A DNA stretch of 64,000 nucleotides from Campylobacter concisus. Its GTDB lineage: Bacteria; Campylobacterota; Campylobacteria; Campylobacterales; Campylobacteraceae. Numbering within the stretch: position 1 is the stretch's first letter; every line of letters starts with the position of its first letter. Location: positions 124,001-188,000 of the forward strand of contig LVWL01000018.1 in the NCBI GenBank assembly GCA_002092835.1, in the 5' to 3' direction. The notes below the pieces were generated by a model. The model searched no databases, was not told the origin of the DNA, and saw nothing but the letters and a program-made list of their open reading frames with translations. Positions 38,480 to 47,896 of the stretch are shown piece after piece. The translations under genes and the position numbers were made by a program.

Positions 38480-40147
38480 ATGGATTTTCTCATGAATTTA
38501 AGTGAAGGTATGCAGTTTGCTATTCAGCTTCTCATCGTCCTTATCTGTTTGTTCTACGGAGCTAAAAAAGGTGGTATCGCACTTGGTATGCTAGGCGGTA
38601 TCGGTCTTATAGTTCTTGTTTTTGGATTTAACATCGAGCCTGGTAAGCCAGCTATTGATGTTATGCTAACTATCCTTGCTGTCGTTGTGGCAAGTGCTAC
38701 GCTTCAAGCCAGTGGTGGCCTTGATGTTATGCTTCAAATAGCAGAAACCATACTTAGAAAAAATCCAAAATATGTAAGTATCTTGGCTCCTTTTGTAACA
38801 TGTACGCTTACTATTTTATGCGGTACTGGACACGTTGTTTATACTGTGCTTCCTATCGTTTATGACATTGCTATCAAAAATGGTATCCGCCCAGAGCGAC
38901 CAATGGCAGCAAGCTCGATAGCCTCACAAATGGGCATCATCGCAAGCCCAGTTTCAGTTGCTGTTGTAACTCTTACAAGCTTTCTTATTAATGCTAAAAC
39001 TCACCTAGCTGGCTTTGATGGATATTTAGATCTTTTAAAGATTACGATTCCATCAACATTTTGCGGTGTTTTAGCGGTAGGAATTTTTAGCTGGTTTAGA
39101 GGCAAAGATCTTGATAAAGACGAAGTCTTTCAAGCAAAGCTTCAAGATCCTGAGTTTAAAAAATATGTTTATGGCGATAGTGCGACACTTTTAGGCAAAA
39201 AGCTTCCTGGCTATCAATGGGCTGCGATGTGGATATTTTTAGGCTCTATCCTTATAGTTGCGCTTCTTGGATATTTTAAAGATCTTCGTCCAAGCTGGAC
39301 TACTTACAAAGACGCAACGGTCGTTCAAGTAATAGCTAACCTTCCAACTGAACAAAAAGTTTTAAAAACCTTAAAAATAAAAGATGCTAGCATCCAAACA
39401 GAGGCGGCTGAGCTAAAAGTAGCAAACGATAAGCTAAATGCCAATCAAAAAGCTCAATCAGTCAAAATCATCGGCAAAGATGCAAATCAAACTCTTACTC
39501 GTACAGCTGATGGTGCAGTAACATATATAAATGAAAAAGGCGCAAAAGAAGAATTCCAAGGTGCTTACATTAATATAAGCAACAAACAAGCATCTTCAAA
39601 GAGCTTAAGCATGGTTCATGTCATCCAAATTTTCATGCTTTTAACTGGCGCTATCATTTTAATCTTTACACCAACAGATGCTAGTAAGATCGGTAAAAAC
39701 GAGATATTTAGATCAGGTATGATCGCTCTTGTTGCAGTATTTGGTATCTCTTGGATGGCTGAGACTATGTTTGCAGTGCATACTCCGATGATGAAAGAGG
39801 CGCTAGGAAGCATCGTAAAAGAGCATCCTTGGACTTATGCGGTTATGCTTTTGATTATCTCAAAATTTGTAAATTCTCAAGCTGCAGCATTGGTTGCATT
39901 TGTGCCATTAGCTTTAAATATCGATGTTAATCCTGCTATCATTCTAGCCTTTGCGCCAGCTTGCTACGGATACTACATCCTACCAACATATCCAAGCGAC
40001 CTTGCGGCTATTCAGTTTGATAGAAGCGGTACGACACATATTGGTAAATTTGTTATCAATCACAGTTTTATCATTCCGGGTCTTATTGGCGTTATATCCT
40101 CTTGTATATTTGGCTATATTTTTGCAACTGCTTTTGGATATCTATAA
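38480..40147 (+). CDS. dcuB: Anaerobic C4-dicarboxylate transporter DcuB with an inserted domain
   Basis: 555 residues. The two outer parts match E. coli DcuB closely: [65 protein letters not shown], and at the end [20 protein letters not shown]. It exchanges fumarate and succinate in anaerobic respiration. Residues about 273-374 (between DLRPSW and LSMVHVIQ) are a hydrophilic block of about 100 residues not present in E. coli DcuB (about 446 residues). Its Lys/Asn/Ala-rich sequence suggests an extra-membrane domain at a loop between helices. It has its own promoter and is followed by a terminator. Confidence 0.93.
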   Translation: MDFLMNLSEGMQFAIQLLIVLICLFYGAKKGGIALGMLGGIGLIVLVFGFNIEPGKPAIDVMLTILAVVVASATLQASGGLDVMLQIAETILRKNPKYVSILAPFVTCTLTILCGTGHVVYTVLPIVYDIAIKNGIRPERPMAASSIASQMGIIASPVSVAVVTLTSFLINAKTHLAGFDGYLDLLKITIPSTFCGVLAVGIFSWFRGKDLDKDEVFQAKLQDPEFKKYVYGDSATLLGKKLPGYQWAAMWIFLGSILIVALLGYFKDLRPSWTTYKDATVVQVIANLPTEQKVLKTLKIKDASIQTEAAELKVANDKLNANQKAQSVKIIGKDANQTLTRTADGAVTYINEKGAKEEFQGAYINISNKQASSKSLSMVHVIQIFMLLTGAIILIFTPTDASKIGKNEIFRSGMIALVAVFGISWMAETMFAVHTPMMKEALGSIVKEHPWTYAVMLLIISKFVNSQAAALVAFVPLALNIDVNPAIILAFAPACYGYYILPTYPSDLAAIQFDRSGTTHIGKFVINHSFIIPGLIGVISSCIFGYIFATAFGYL

Positions 40148-40149
40148 TA

Positions 40150-40200
40150 GATAAATTCTCTTGCTGCTAGTAACTTCTAGTAGCAAGAGTAGAATTTATC
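40150..40200. terminator. Bidirectional terminator between dcuB and flhB
   Basis: The arms GATAAATTCT-CTTGCTGCTAG and CTAGTAGCAAG-AGT-AGAATTTATC form a long hairpin with one three-base bulge and a six-base loop. It begins two bases after the dcuB stop and overlaps the flhB stop on the other strand. Confidence 0.7.
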
Positions 40201-41272
40201 AAAGCTTATCTTTAAATTTTTGTTTATTGCTCATATAAACGAAGCTTAGCACTTCGGCCACGGCTCTAAAAAGATGTGCTGGTATCGTATCATCGACTTC
40301 ACAAATTTTATAAAGCTCTCTTGCGAGTGGTGGGTTTTCATAAATTTGCACACCATTTTCAACGGCTATTTTTTTGATTTGCAATGCTAAAAAATCAACA
40401 CCTTTGGCAAGTATTATCGGCGCCTCATCGCGACTTTTATCATATCTTATCGCCACGGCGTAGTGAGTAGGGTTTGTGATGACTACGTCAGCTTGTGGGA
40501 TATTTTGCATCATTCGACGCTTGGCTGCACGCATTTGTGCTTGACGAATTCTGCCTTTTACCTGCGGATCTCCTTCCATTTGTTTATACTCATCTTTTAT
40601 CTCTTGCTTGCTCATACGAAGGTCCTTAAAATATTGAAAACGCACGATGAGAAGGTCGATAAGGCCGACCACAAAAAGTATAAAAAGCATGACACTAACA
40701 AGAATAATGAGCTTTTCTTTTAGCCAAGCAAGCTGATCAAACATAGAAAAAAAGAGCGTGTGCGGAAGCTCTTTGATAAACTGCAAGAAAAAATAAAATC
40801 CAACACCAAAGACGATACTAACTTTTAGCACGATCTTAATGCTGTCTATCACTTTTTTCATCGAGAATAAATTTTTTAACCCTTTTAGTGGATTTATCTT
40901 GCCAAAATTTGGCATTATAGGCTTTGTGGTAAAGATAAATCCAAACTGCATTACATTTGCAATGACACCAGCGATCGCCACACAGATACAAACTGGAAGT
41001 ATCATAAGAAGTGACCTTGCAAAGGTATTTACAACGATCATTTTTATAGTTGGCAAGGTCAGTGGCTGACCGATAAATTTTGAATAGTATATATAAAGTG
41101 AGATGATCTGTTCTTTCATAAAATTTAGCATCGAAAGTAGTACGCCAATAGCGATGACAAGGGTCACGAACCCAGCTAGATCCTGACTTTTGGGGACGTT
41201 GCCGTCTTTTTTGGCATCTTCTATCTTTTTGGGGGTCGCTTCTTCGGTTTTTTCCTGATCTTCGCCTGCCAT
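40199..41272 (-). CDS. flhB: Flagellar export apparatus protein FlhB
   Basis: 357 residues. N-terminal MAGEDQEKTEEATPKKIEDAKK is the family start; four membrane helices follow (about 30-52, 85-110, 140-165, 178-205), then the cytoplasmic domain with the self-cleavage site NPTH in VVITNPTHYAVAIRY near 260. It switches export from hook to filament substrates. I start at ATG 41272, as the family does; an upstream ATG at 41314 adds 14 unrelated residues. Confidence 0.95.
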   Translation of the reverse strand: MAGEDQEKTEEATPKKIEDAKKDGNVPKSQDLAGFVTLVIAIGVLLSMLNFMKEQIISLYIYYSKFIGQPLTLPTIKMIVVNTFARSLLMILPVCICVAIAGVIANVMQFGFIFTTKPIMPNFGKINPLKGLKNLFSMKKVIDSIKIVLKVSIVFGVGFYFFLQFIKELPHTLFFSMFDQLAWLKEKLIILVSVMLFILFVVGLIDLLIVRFQYFKDLRMSKQEIKDEYKQMEGDPQVKGRIRQAQMRAAKRRMMQNIPQADVVITNPTHYAVAIRYDKSRDEAPIILAKGVDFLALQIKKIAVENGVQIYENPPLARELYKICEVDDTIPAHLFRAVAEVLSFVYMSNKQKFKDKL

Positions 41273-41404
41273 CTTTATCCTGAGCTTGCTTAAATTTGGG
41301 GCGATTATAGCCAAAATGCGGTTAAACTATCCGCTAAAGCCACCTTTTGCACGTGAAAAATTAGGCCTTTTTGGCTAAAATTAGCAAAAAGAAGGAGACA
41401 CAAA

Positions 41405-42368
41405 ATGTCATTTTTAGAAGGCTTATTTAACATTTTTAGAGCCAAAAAACCATCAAAAAGCGATGAAGAGCTACTTTTAGACGAGTATGCTATGATTTAC
41501 GCCGAGATAAAAGAGAAAAATTTAAACGAATACGACTTTTTGCGTGAGCTCATACGATTACTCTCTTTTTTAAGAGCTAGATGCTACGACATTTGCCTTG
41601 AAAAAGTACCTAGCTGATGGCGACGCTGAGGCGCTAAATGATCTTATTTTTCAATACGCTAAGCTAAATTTACTCCCAGGATGTAGCGGCGGATACGATC
41701 AGTGTGAGAGACTAATACCGGCATTTTTTGCTATCGCTTGTGGTGACACAGATAGTATGGCAAGCATCTTTCCAAAAGGTCTGCCACCTAGCAAAAACGG
41801 TTATAAATTTCTATGCGTGATGCATGATCTGCTCACTGCGATGCTTTGGCAAGATGAAAATTTACTCGCCCCTGCTCTTGAAAAAGCTCGCACCTTTGCA
41901 GAGTCCAAAAAGCCAGCAAATGAAAGAGAAGCGGTTAAATTTGTGCTTGCCTTACATGAAAAAGATACGACCGCTATGAGCGAGCATTTGCAGAAATTTT
42001 GCTCCACATTTGGCAGGACAGATGTGCCTAAATTTGAAAAAAGGCTTTATATTTTCGCACACGGACTTCACGCCTTAGCGCGCTACTTTTTGCCATTTAA
42101 TCTTTTTAAGGAGATAAAGCTTCCAAAGAATGAAAATTTTAGTAAATTTTACGCGCAAAGGCTCTTTCAAGACAAAATTCCTAAGCTAAAACTTTACCTT
42201 ACTTTACCGCCTGAGTTTGAACTGATAAATGTGATTTTAAATGCGCCAGTAGTCAAAACACTGATATATCAGCCATATTTGCCAAATGATAAGACATTTT
42301 TTCTGGATCACGATGCGATGATTAAAAATTTAGCCGATGAGATCATAAAATCAGGGGCATTAAAGTAG
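41405..42368 (+). pseudogene. Hypothetical cytoplasmic protein, frameshifted
   Basis: If one A is removed from the run at 41601-41605, the frames join (CYDICLE-KYLADGDAEALND) into about 320 residues. It is helix-rich, without signal peptide or membrane segment. Features are an N-terminal SFLEGLFNIFRAKKP, a Cys-containing GCSGGYDQCERLIPA, and CVMHDLLTAMLWQDENLL. I do not recognise the family; the late segment YIFAHGLHALARYFLP vaguely recalls Imm49-type immunity proteins, but this is weak. GGAG ribosome site before ATG 41405. It lies between divergent flhB and rplU. Function unknown. Confidence 0.6.
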
Positions 42369-42476
42369 AATTTATAAACTTTTAGCTAACATTCACACCT
42401 TACAACCAACAAAGCTCCATAAATCTTTTGCAAAAAAAGTGCTTTTTGGTCTTACCAAATTTTAGAAAGGTAGAGT

Positions 42477-42791
42477 ATGTCAAAATACGCTATATTTAAG
42501 CATGGCGGTAAGCAATATCGTGTTAGCGAGGGCGAGTACCTTAAGCTAGATCACTTTAGTGCTGAAACTAAATCAACCGTTGAGATTACAGAAGTTTTGG
42601 CTGTAAATGACGGCGAAGTAAAGGTAGGTGCGCCATTTGTGAAGGGTGCAAAAGTTGTTCTTGAGGTCGTTAATGAAGGTAAAGACAAAAAAGTAGTTAT
42701 CTACAAAAAACGCAGACGTAAAGACTCAAAACTAAAACGCGGCTTTAGAAGACAATTTACACGTGTAAAAGTCGTAAGTATCGCAGCTTAA
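42477..42791 (+). CDS. rplU: 50S ribosomal protein L21
   Basis: 104 residues: [16 protein letters not shown] at the start, [37 protein letters not shown] with the family basic tail. It binds 23S rRNA together with L20. First of the rplU-rpmA pair, with rpmA 11 bases later; obgE follows after a terminator, an order widespread in bacteria. Confidence 0.97.
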   Translation: MSKYAIFKHGGKQYRVSEGEYLKLDHFSAETKSTVEITEVLAVNDGEVKVGAPFVKGAKVVLEVVNEGKDKKVVIYKKRRRKDSKLKRGFRRQFTRVKVVSIAA

Positions 42792-42802
42792 GGAGATAAG
42801 AT

Positions 42803-43060
42803 ATGGCACACAAAAAAGGTCAAGGTTCAACCCAAAATAACCGTGATAGTATCGGACGCCGATTAGGTGTTAAAAAATTTGGTGGCGAGTTCGTTCGTGC
42901 TGGAAATATAATCATCCGCCAAAGAGGAACAGCAACTCATGCTGGAAATAATGTAGGTCTTGGCAAAGACCACACAATTTTTGCATTAGTCGATGGCTTT
43001 GTAAAATTTGAAAGACTTGATAAAAACAGAAAAAAAGTATCTGTTTATCCAGCTGCATAA
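42803..43060 (+). CDS. rpmA: 50S ribosomal protein L27
   Basis: 85 residues with a typical [16 protein letters not shown] start and [17 protein letters not shown]. The mature N-terminus AHKKG reaches the peptidyl transferase centre. The Firmicutes-type cleavable leader is absent, as expected. It ends 4 bases before a terminator. Confidence 0.97.
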   Translation: MAHKKGQGSTQNNRDSIGRRLGVKKFGGEFVRAGNIIIRQRGTATHAGNNVGLGKDHTIFALVDGFVKFERLDKNRKKVSVYPAA

Positions 43061-43064
43061 TCTC

Positions 43065-43090
43065 AGGGGCAATCGCCCCCTTTCTTTCTT
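43065..43090 (+). terminator. Rho-independent terminator after rpmA
   Basis: GGGGC-AATC-GCCCC stem followed by CTTTCTTTCTT. It starts 5 bases after the rpmA stop. Confidence 0.75.
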
Positions 43091-43135
43091 AAAATTATTC
43101 AAAAATCAAAATTTTTATTTAGTGTTTAGAATTTT

Positions 43136-43151
43136 TCAAATAGCTATTTGA
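43136..43151. repeat. 16-base perfect palindrome
   Basis: TCAAATAGCTATTTGA reads the same on both strands. Fourteen of its bases recur at 62397-62410, and the arms recur in the hairpin at 30768-30794, all between genes. Possible binding site or small dispersed repeat. Confidence 0.45.
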
Positions 43152-43254
43152 GAGAAATTTTAAATCAACCATAACTTTATATTTTAGGCTTCATACTGAT
43201 TATCTTTGCTTTATTTTAGACAAGATATTACGATTTAATTTCAGTAAAGTTGGA

Positions 43255-43260
43255 TATAAT
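43255..43260 (+). promoter_or_regulatory. -10 box for obgE
   Basis: TATAAT 26 bases before the obgE ATG, following the rpmA terminator and a gap of about 160 bases, so obgE can be expressed separately from the ribosomal genes. Confidence 0.55.
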
Positions 43261-43285
43261 CCAAATAAAAAATTTAAGGTAAAAA

Positions 43286-44344
43286 ATGTTTATAGATAGT
43301 GCAAGATTGACTCTAAGTTCGGGGCATGGTGGAGCTGGAGCTGTGAGTTTTCGCCGTGAAAAACACGTCATTTTAGGTGGTCCTGATGGCGGAGATGGCG
43401 GAGATGGCGGAGATGTTTATTTTGTTTGTGACAACAATACCCATACTTTAGCAAATTATAAGGGTAAAAGAGCCATGAAGGCTGGCAATGGTGAAGCTGG
43501 CATGGGCAAGCGAATGACTGGCAAAAAGGGCGAAAATTTAGAACTCATAGTCCCTCCTGGCACAGCTGTTTATGACGCACAGACAAATGAACTACTCTGT
43601 GATATAGTTAGCGAGGGCCAAAAGACGCTATTTTTAAAGGGCGGTAAAGGCGGACTTGGAAATTTTCACTTTAAAAACTCTATCAATCAAGCCCCAGAAT
43701 ACGCTCAAAAGGGCATGCCAGAAGAGAGCATAGAGGTCAGACTTGAGCTAAAGCTGATAGCTGACGTGGGTCTTGTTGGCTTTCCAAATGTTGGCAAATC
43801 AACACTCATCTCAGCCGTCTCAAACGCCAAGCCACAGATCGCAAACTACGAATTTACCACGCTTACGCCAAAGCTCGGACTTGTTGAGGTCGATGAGTTT
43901 AGTGGCTTTGTCATGGCTGACATCCCTGGTATCATCGAGGGAGCGAGCGACGGACGCGGCCTTGGCGTGCAGTTTTTAAAGCACATCGAGAGAAATAAAA
44001 TTTTGCTTTTTATGATAGATAGTGCAAATTACAGAAGCATGAGCGAGCAGTTTAGCGTGCTAAAAGAGGAGGTCGCTAAATTTTCAAGCGTGCTTGCCAG
44101 CAGGGACTACGCTATCGCGATCACCAGAGTCGATGCGGCTGAAAATTTAGATGAAAATATAAAAGAATTTATGAAAAGTATAAATTTAGAGCCAAATCAA
44201 GATGGTAAATTTGTCTATAAGCAAGACCTATACAGCTTTGATGCCAAAAAACCATACTTTATTTTACCGATCTCATCTGCGACGAACGAAAACATCGATG
44301 AGCTTAAATTTGCACTGCTTGAGCTACTAAAAAAAGAGCTTTGA
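43286..44344 (+). CDS. obgE: Obg-family GTPase (ribosome assembly)
   Basis: 352 residues. The Gly-rich Obg fold (residues 1-158) begins [26 protein letters not shown]; the run GGDGGDGGD comes from a 9-base repeat (ggcggagat) that is normal for the family. GTPase motifs: GFPNVGKST near 165, TTLTPKLG (switch I), [11 protein letters not shown] near 212, ITRVDA near 277. It binds the 50S particle. The C-terminal extension is short. Confidence 0.96.
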   Translation: MFIDSARLTLSSGHGGAGAVSFRREKHVILGGPDGGDGGDGGDVYFVCDNNTHTLANYKGKRAMKAGNGEAGMGKRMTGKKGENLELIVPPGTAVYDAQTNELLCDIVSEGQKTLFLKGGKGGLGNFHFKNSINQAPEYAQKGMPEESIEVRLELKLIADVGLVGFPNVGKSTLISAVSNAKPQIANYEFTTLTPKLGLVEVDEFSGFVMADIPGIIEGASDGRGLGVQFLKHIERNKILLFMIDSANYRSMSEQFSVLKEEVAKFSSVLASRDYAIAITRVDAAENLDENIKEFMKSINLEPNQDGKFVYKQDLYSFDAKKPYFILPISSATNENIDELKFALLELLKKEL

Positions 44345-44390
44345 GTTGCGACTTTTTAGTGCTTTGAACTTAAAAATTTAAGAATATAAA

Positions 44391-44732
44391 ATGAAGAAAA
44401 TTTTTTACATTATGCTATTTTGCCTTGGTGCATATAGCTGCGATCCAGCCGATCCAGCATATATGTTTTTGGATTTTAATGATAATAATCGCGACGGCGT
44501 GCTAAATTTAGATGAGTGGGTAACATGCAAAGCGCCCCAAGCTCTAAAAATAGCGCCAGATCTATGCACTGGGCAGGAATTTAAGAGGTTAGATACCGAT
44601 CATAACGGCAAAATTAGCCTTGATGAGCTAGGAAGTTTATTGTTTCAAAAGATTGATTGGAAAGAAGATCCTTGCGCCTTCTGGCCGCCGGATAGCAAAA
44701 ACGTAGATCAAAATAAGGGCATTGCTAAATAG
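44391..44732 (+). CDS. Exported EF-hand protein
   Basis: 113 residues with a signal peptide (MKKIFYIMLFCLGAYS) and two canonical EF-hand loops: residues 31-42 (DNNRDGVLNLDE) and 68-79 (DTDHNGKISLDE), with D1, N/D3, D/N5, G6 and E12 in place. Four further cysteines (17, 46, 59 and near 95) could form disulfides. C17 could also be a lipidation site though the lipobox is poor (AYSC). It should bind calcium in the periplasm. It lies between obgE and fmt, where C. jejuni, as I recall, has proB. Function unknown. Confidence 0.8.
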   Translation: MKKIFYIMLFCLGAYSCDPADPAYMFLDFNDNNRDGVLNLDEWVTCKAPQALKIAPDLCTGQEFKRLDTDHNGKISLDELGSLLFQKIDWKEDPCAFWPPDSKNVDQNKGIAK

Positions 44733-44755
44733 TGTGCTAAATTTAAAGGAAAGTG

Positions 44756-45661
44756 ATGAATGTAGTTTTTATGGGAACGCCTGATTATGCGGTTAGGATA
44801 CTTAGGCACCTAAAAGAAGCCGGCTTTAACATAAAAGCTGTCTTTACCCAGCCTGATAAGCCAGTTGGCAGAAAGCAAATTTTAACCCCAAGTGAGGTCA
44901 AAATTTACGCGCAAAACGAGTTAGGAGGCGTGCCAGTCTTTACACCACATACGCTAAAAGATGAGGCGGTAGTTGCCGAGCTAAAGGCATTTGAGCCTAA
45001 ATTTATCGTGGTGGCAGCTTATGGCAAAATTTTGCCACAAAGTGTGCTTGACGTGGCAACTTGTATAAATTTGCACGCCTCGATCTTGCCAAAATATAGA
45101 GGTGCTAGCCCCATTCAAAGCGCCATACTAGCAGGTGAGAAGCAAACTGGCGTCACAGCTATGCTAATGGACGCTGGGCTTGACACTGGCGATATGCTGG
45201 ACTTCATCTATACGCCTTGCGAGAGCAAGATGTCAAGCGAGCTTTTTAGTGAGCTAGGCGAGCTTGGCGGTGAGCTAATCGTAAAAGTGCTTAAAAATTT
45301 TGAAAATTTAAAGCCACAAAAACAAGACGACGCGCAGGCCTCGCACTGCAAAAAGATAAGCAAGAGCGACGGACTTTTTAGTTTTGATGAAGAGGCGGGG
45401 CAAATTTATAATAAATTTCGTGCGCTCACACCTTGGCCAGGGATTTATCTGACAAGCGGACTAAAAATTTTATCACTTGAGCTAAGCGAAAAAAGTGGTA
45501 AAATCGGAGAAATTTTAAGCGTAGAAAAAGATCACGTTGTGGTTGCTTGCAAGGGTGGGGCGGTCAAAATTTACGAGCTTCAAGAGCCAAGCAAAAAGCC
45601 AACAAACGCAAAAGCATATATAAATGGTAAGCGCCTTAGTGTTGGCGATGAATTAAAATAA
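44756..45661 (+). CDS. fmt: Methionyl-tRNA formyltransferase
   Basis: 301 residues. VVFMGTPDYAVRIL start, HASILPKYRGASPIQSAI near 110 with the catalytic Asn-His-Asp set (N-L-H-A-S and D144 region MDAGLDTGDML), and C-terminal OB-fold LTPWPGIY. It formylates initiator Met-tRNA with 10-formyl-THF. I start at ATG 44756, which has AAAGGAAAG upstream; a GTG at 44753 is also in frame. thiD follows. Confidence 0.95.
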   Translation: MNVVFMGTPDYAVRILRHLKEAGFNIKAVFTQPDKPVGRKQILTPSEVKIYAQNELGGVPVFTPHTLKDEAVVAELKAFEPKFIVVAAYGKILPQSVLDVATCINLHASILPKYRGASPIQSAILAGEKQTGVTAMLMDAGLDTGDMLDFIYTPCESKMSSELFSELGELGGELIVKVLKNFENLKPQKQDDAQASHCKKISKSDGLFSFDEEAGQIYNKFRALTPWPGIYLTSGLKILSLELSEKSGKIGEILSVEKDHVVVACKGGAVKIYELQEPSKKPTNAKAYINGKRLSVGDELK

Positions 45662-45677
45662 ATTTAAAGGAGCGGTT

Positions 45678-46466
45678 ATGAAAAATGCGTTAAGTATAGC
45701 AGGGGTTGATCCAAGTGGCGGAGCTGGAGTTTTAGCTGATATAAAGGTATTTATAGCACACGGCGTATATGCGATGGGAGCGATCACAGCGGTCACTGCT
45801 CAAAATACAAAGGGCATCTTTGGCATGCAGTTAGTTGAGCCAAAGCTCATCAAGGATCAGATAAGAGCGATATTTGATGATATAAGAGTTGATGTGATAA
45901 AAATAGGCGTTGTCCCAAGCGTTGAGATCATCAAAAGCGTCGCAAAAATGTTAAGAGAGATCAAAAATTTACCGCCAGTCGTGCTTGATCCTGTCATGAG
46001 CTGTAAAAATGGCGACATCTGGCTAGAGGGCGCTGCAAAGGACGCGATCGTGGAGGAGCTTTTCCCACTTGCAAGCGTGATCACGCCAAATATCTTTGAA
46101 GCGCGCGAAATTTTAAAGCGTGAGCTAAAGGGCGAGGGCGAGCTAAAAGAGGCTTGCAAGGAGCTTTTGAAATTTGGCACAAAGAGCGTCTATCTAAAGT
46201 GTGGCGAGCTTAATGGCAAGTCGCTTGATATATTTTATGATGGCAGCGAGTATGAAATTTTTAGCGACGAGCGCATAAAAACGACTGCGACACATGGCTC
46301 AGGCTGCTCGCTATCAAGTGCGATCGCTTCAAATTTAGCAAATGGGCTTAGTCTAAAAGAGAGCGTGAAAAACGCGCATGATTATATCTTTAACGCTATC
46401 AAAAACGCGGTTATCATCGGTGGCGGACAAAATCCGGTAAATCACTTCTATAAATTTAAGGTGTGA
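45678..46466 (+). CDS. thiD: Hydroxymethylpyrimidine/phosphomethylpyrimidine kinase
   Basis: 262 residues of the ribokinase-like fold: GVDPSGGAGVLADIKVF near 8, DPVMSCKNGDIWLEGAA near 103, TPNIFEAREIL near 138, and the anion-hole motif THGSGCSLSSAIASNLANG near 210. It phosphorylates HMP and HMP-P in thiamine synthesis. Its place between fmt and birA may be an insertion relative to C. jejuni. No TPP riboswitch is visible upstream. Confidence 0.93.
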   Translation: MKNALSIAGVDPSGGAGVLADIKVFIAHGVYAMGAITAVTAQNTKGIFGMQLVEPKLIKDQIRAIFDDIRVDVIKIGVVPSVEIIKSVAKMLREIKNLPPVVLDPVMSCKNGDIWLEGAAKDAIVEELFPLASVITPNIFEAREILKRELKGEGELKEACKELLKFGTKSVYLKCGELNGKSLDIFYDGSEYEIFSDERIKTTATHGSGCSLSSAIASNLANGLSLKESVKNAHDYIFNAIKNAVIIGGGQNPVNHFYKFKV

Positions 46467-46467
46467 T

Positions 46468-47102
46468 TTGAAAGTAGAGTTTTTTCAAAGTCTGCCTTCG
46501 ACACAGGAATTTTTGATAGAGGCCCTAAAAAACGGCGAGATAAAAGCTCCGTATATGGTTGTGACGTATAATCAAACCAAAGGCATCGGCAGCCGCGGCA
46601 ACAGCTGGGAGGGACTTGGCGGAAATTTATTTATGTCGTTTTGTATAAGCGAAGATGAACTGCCAAGCGATATACCTCGCCCTCGATCTCGATATATTTT
46701 TCTATGCTGATGCGTGAAGTCTTGAGCGAACTTGGCTCAAAGTGCTGGCTAAAATGGCCAAATGATTTTTATGTAGATGGTCTAAAAATAGGCGGCACTT
46801 TAACAAATAAAGTGGATGAAATTTACATCTGTGGCATGGGGATAAATTTAACGAGTGCGCCTGAAAATGCGGGCATTTTAGATATCAAAACCAGTGTAGA
46901 TGAGCTAGTTTGGGGCTTTGTTAGCATGCTTGATAAAAAGATTTTATGGAAGCCAATTTTTAGCAAATTTAGGATAGACTTTTGCAAGTCAAAAAGTTTT
47001 ATTACGCATATTGCAAATAGAGCTGTTTCGCTTCAGGATGCTGAAATTTGCGAGGATGGAGCGATATTATTAAACGGGGAAAAGGTATATTCGTTAAGAT
47101 GA
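46468..47102 (+). pseudogene. birA: Biotin--protein ligase, one-base frameshift
   Basis: Adds biotin to the biotin carrier of acetyl-CoA carboxylase. N-terminal FFQSLPSTQEFLIEAL and the GxGSRGNSWEG adenylate loop, then WLKWPNDFYVDGLKIGG with the catalytic Lys. No DNA-binding domain, so not a repressor. The frame breaks near 46674-46685 (SDIP then PRPRS); the second frame reads LASISIYFS-type sequence if about one base is added. Repaired length about 211. The other genes here with the same kind of break make an error likely. TTG start; the end overlaps parA. Confidence 0.85.
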
Positions 47103-47881
47103 GCGAGATAATAACAATAGCTAACCAAAAAGGCGGCGTTGGCAAGACCACAACAGCCGTAAATTTAGCCGCGTCACTGGCGGTAGCTGAAAAAAAAGTA
47201 TTATTAATAGACATCGATCCACAGGCAAACGCGACGACTGGACTTGGCTTTAGTAGAAGCGACTATGAGTTTAACATCTATCACGTCTTAACAGATAGGA
47301 AAAAGCTCTCGCAAATTGTGTTAAAAACTGAGATCCCAACGCTTTTTCTAGCTCCGTCAAACATAGGACTTGTCGGCATCGAACAAGAATTTAACGACCA
47401 AAGCAAGGACTATAAACTAATACTTAAAAATAAAATTTCTGAAGTAATAAACGACTATGATTTTATCATCATCGATAGTCCTCCGGCACTTGGTAGCATC
47501 ACGATAAATGCTCTTAGTGCAAGCGATAGCGTTATCATCCCTATCCAGTGCGAATTTTACGCACTTGAGGGTCTAGCTCAAATTTTAAATACGGTTAAGA
47601 TTATTAAGAAGACGATAAATCCAAAGCTAAACATAAAGGGTTTTTTGCCGACTATGTTTAGCTCACAAAACAATCTTTCAAAAGAGACAATTGCAAATTT
47701 AAAGCAGCATTTTGAAAATAAGCTCTTTAAAAGTAAAGACAGTAAGGATGAATTTGTGGTCGTTCCAAGAAATGTAAAACTTGCTGAAAGCCCAAGTTTT
47801 GGTAAGCCAGTCATACTTTATGATATAAAATCGCCTGGCTCAATTGCGTATCAAAATTTGGCATATTGTATTTTAAACTAA
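47099..47881 (+). CDS. parA: Chromosome-partitioning ATPase ParA (Soj)
   Basis: 260 residues of the ParA/MinD P-loop family: deviant Walker A in NQKGGVGKTTTAVNLA near 11-19, LIDIDPQANATTG near 38, IIIDSPPALG near 127. It moves ParB-parS complexes to the new pole. I use ATG 47099; an upstream ATG at 47048 lies inside birA and adds 17 non-conserved residues. parB follows after 15 bases. Confidence 0.95.
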   Translation: MSEIITIANQKGGVGKTTTAVNLAASLAVAEKKVLLIDIDPQANATTGLGFSRSDYEFNIYHVLTDRKKLSQIVLKTEIPTLFLAPSNIGLVGIEQEFNDQSKDYKLILKNKISEVINDYDFIIIDSPPALGSITINALSASDSVIIPIQCEFYALEGLAQILNTVKIIKKTINPKLNIKGFLPTMFSSQNNLSKETIANLKQHFENKLFKSKDSKDEFVVVPRNVKLAESPSFGKPVILYDIKSPGSIAYQNLAYCILN

Positions 47882-47896
47882 AAAATAAGGAAAAAA

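Noticed and set aside
43386-43413. Tandem 9-base repeat (ggcggagat) suspected as a minisatellite
   Set aside because: Encodes the Gly-Asp run of the Obg glycine-rich domain, which is conserved in the family.
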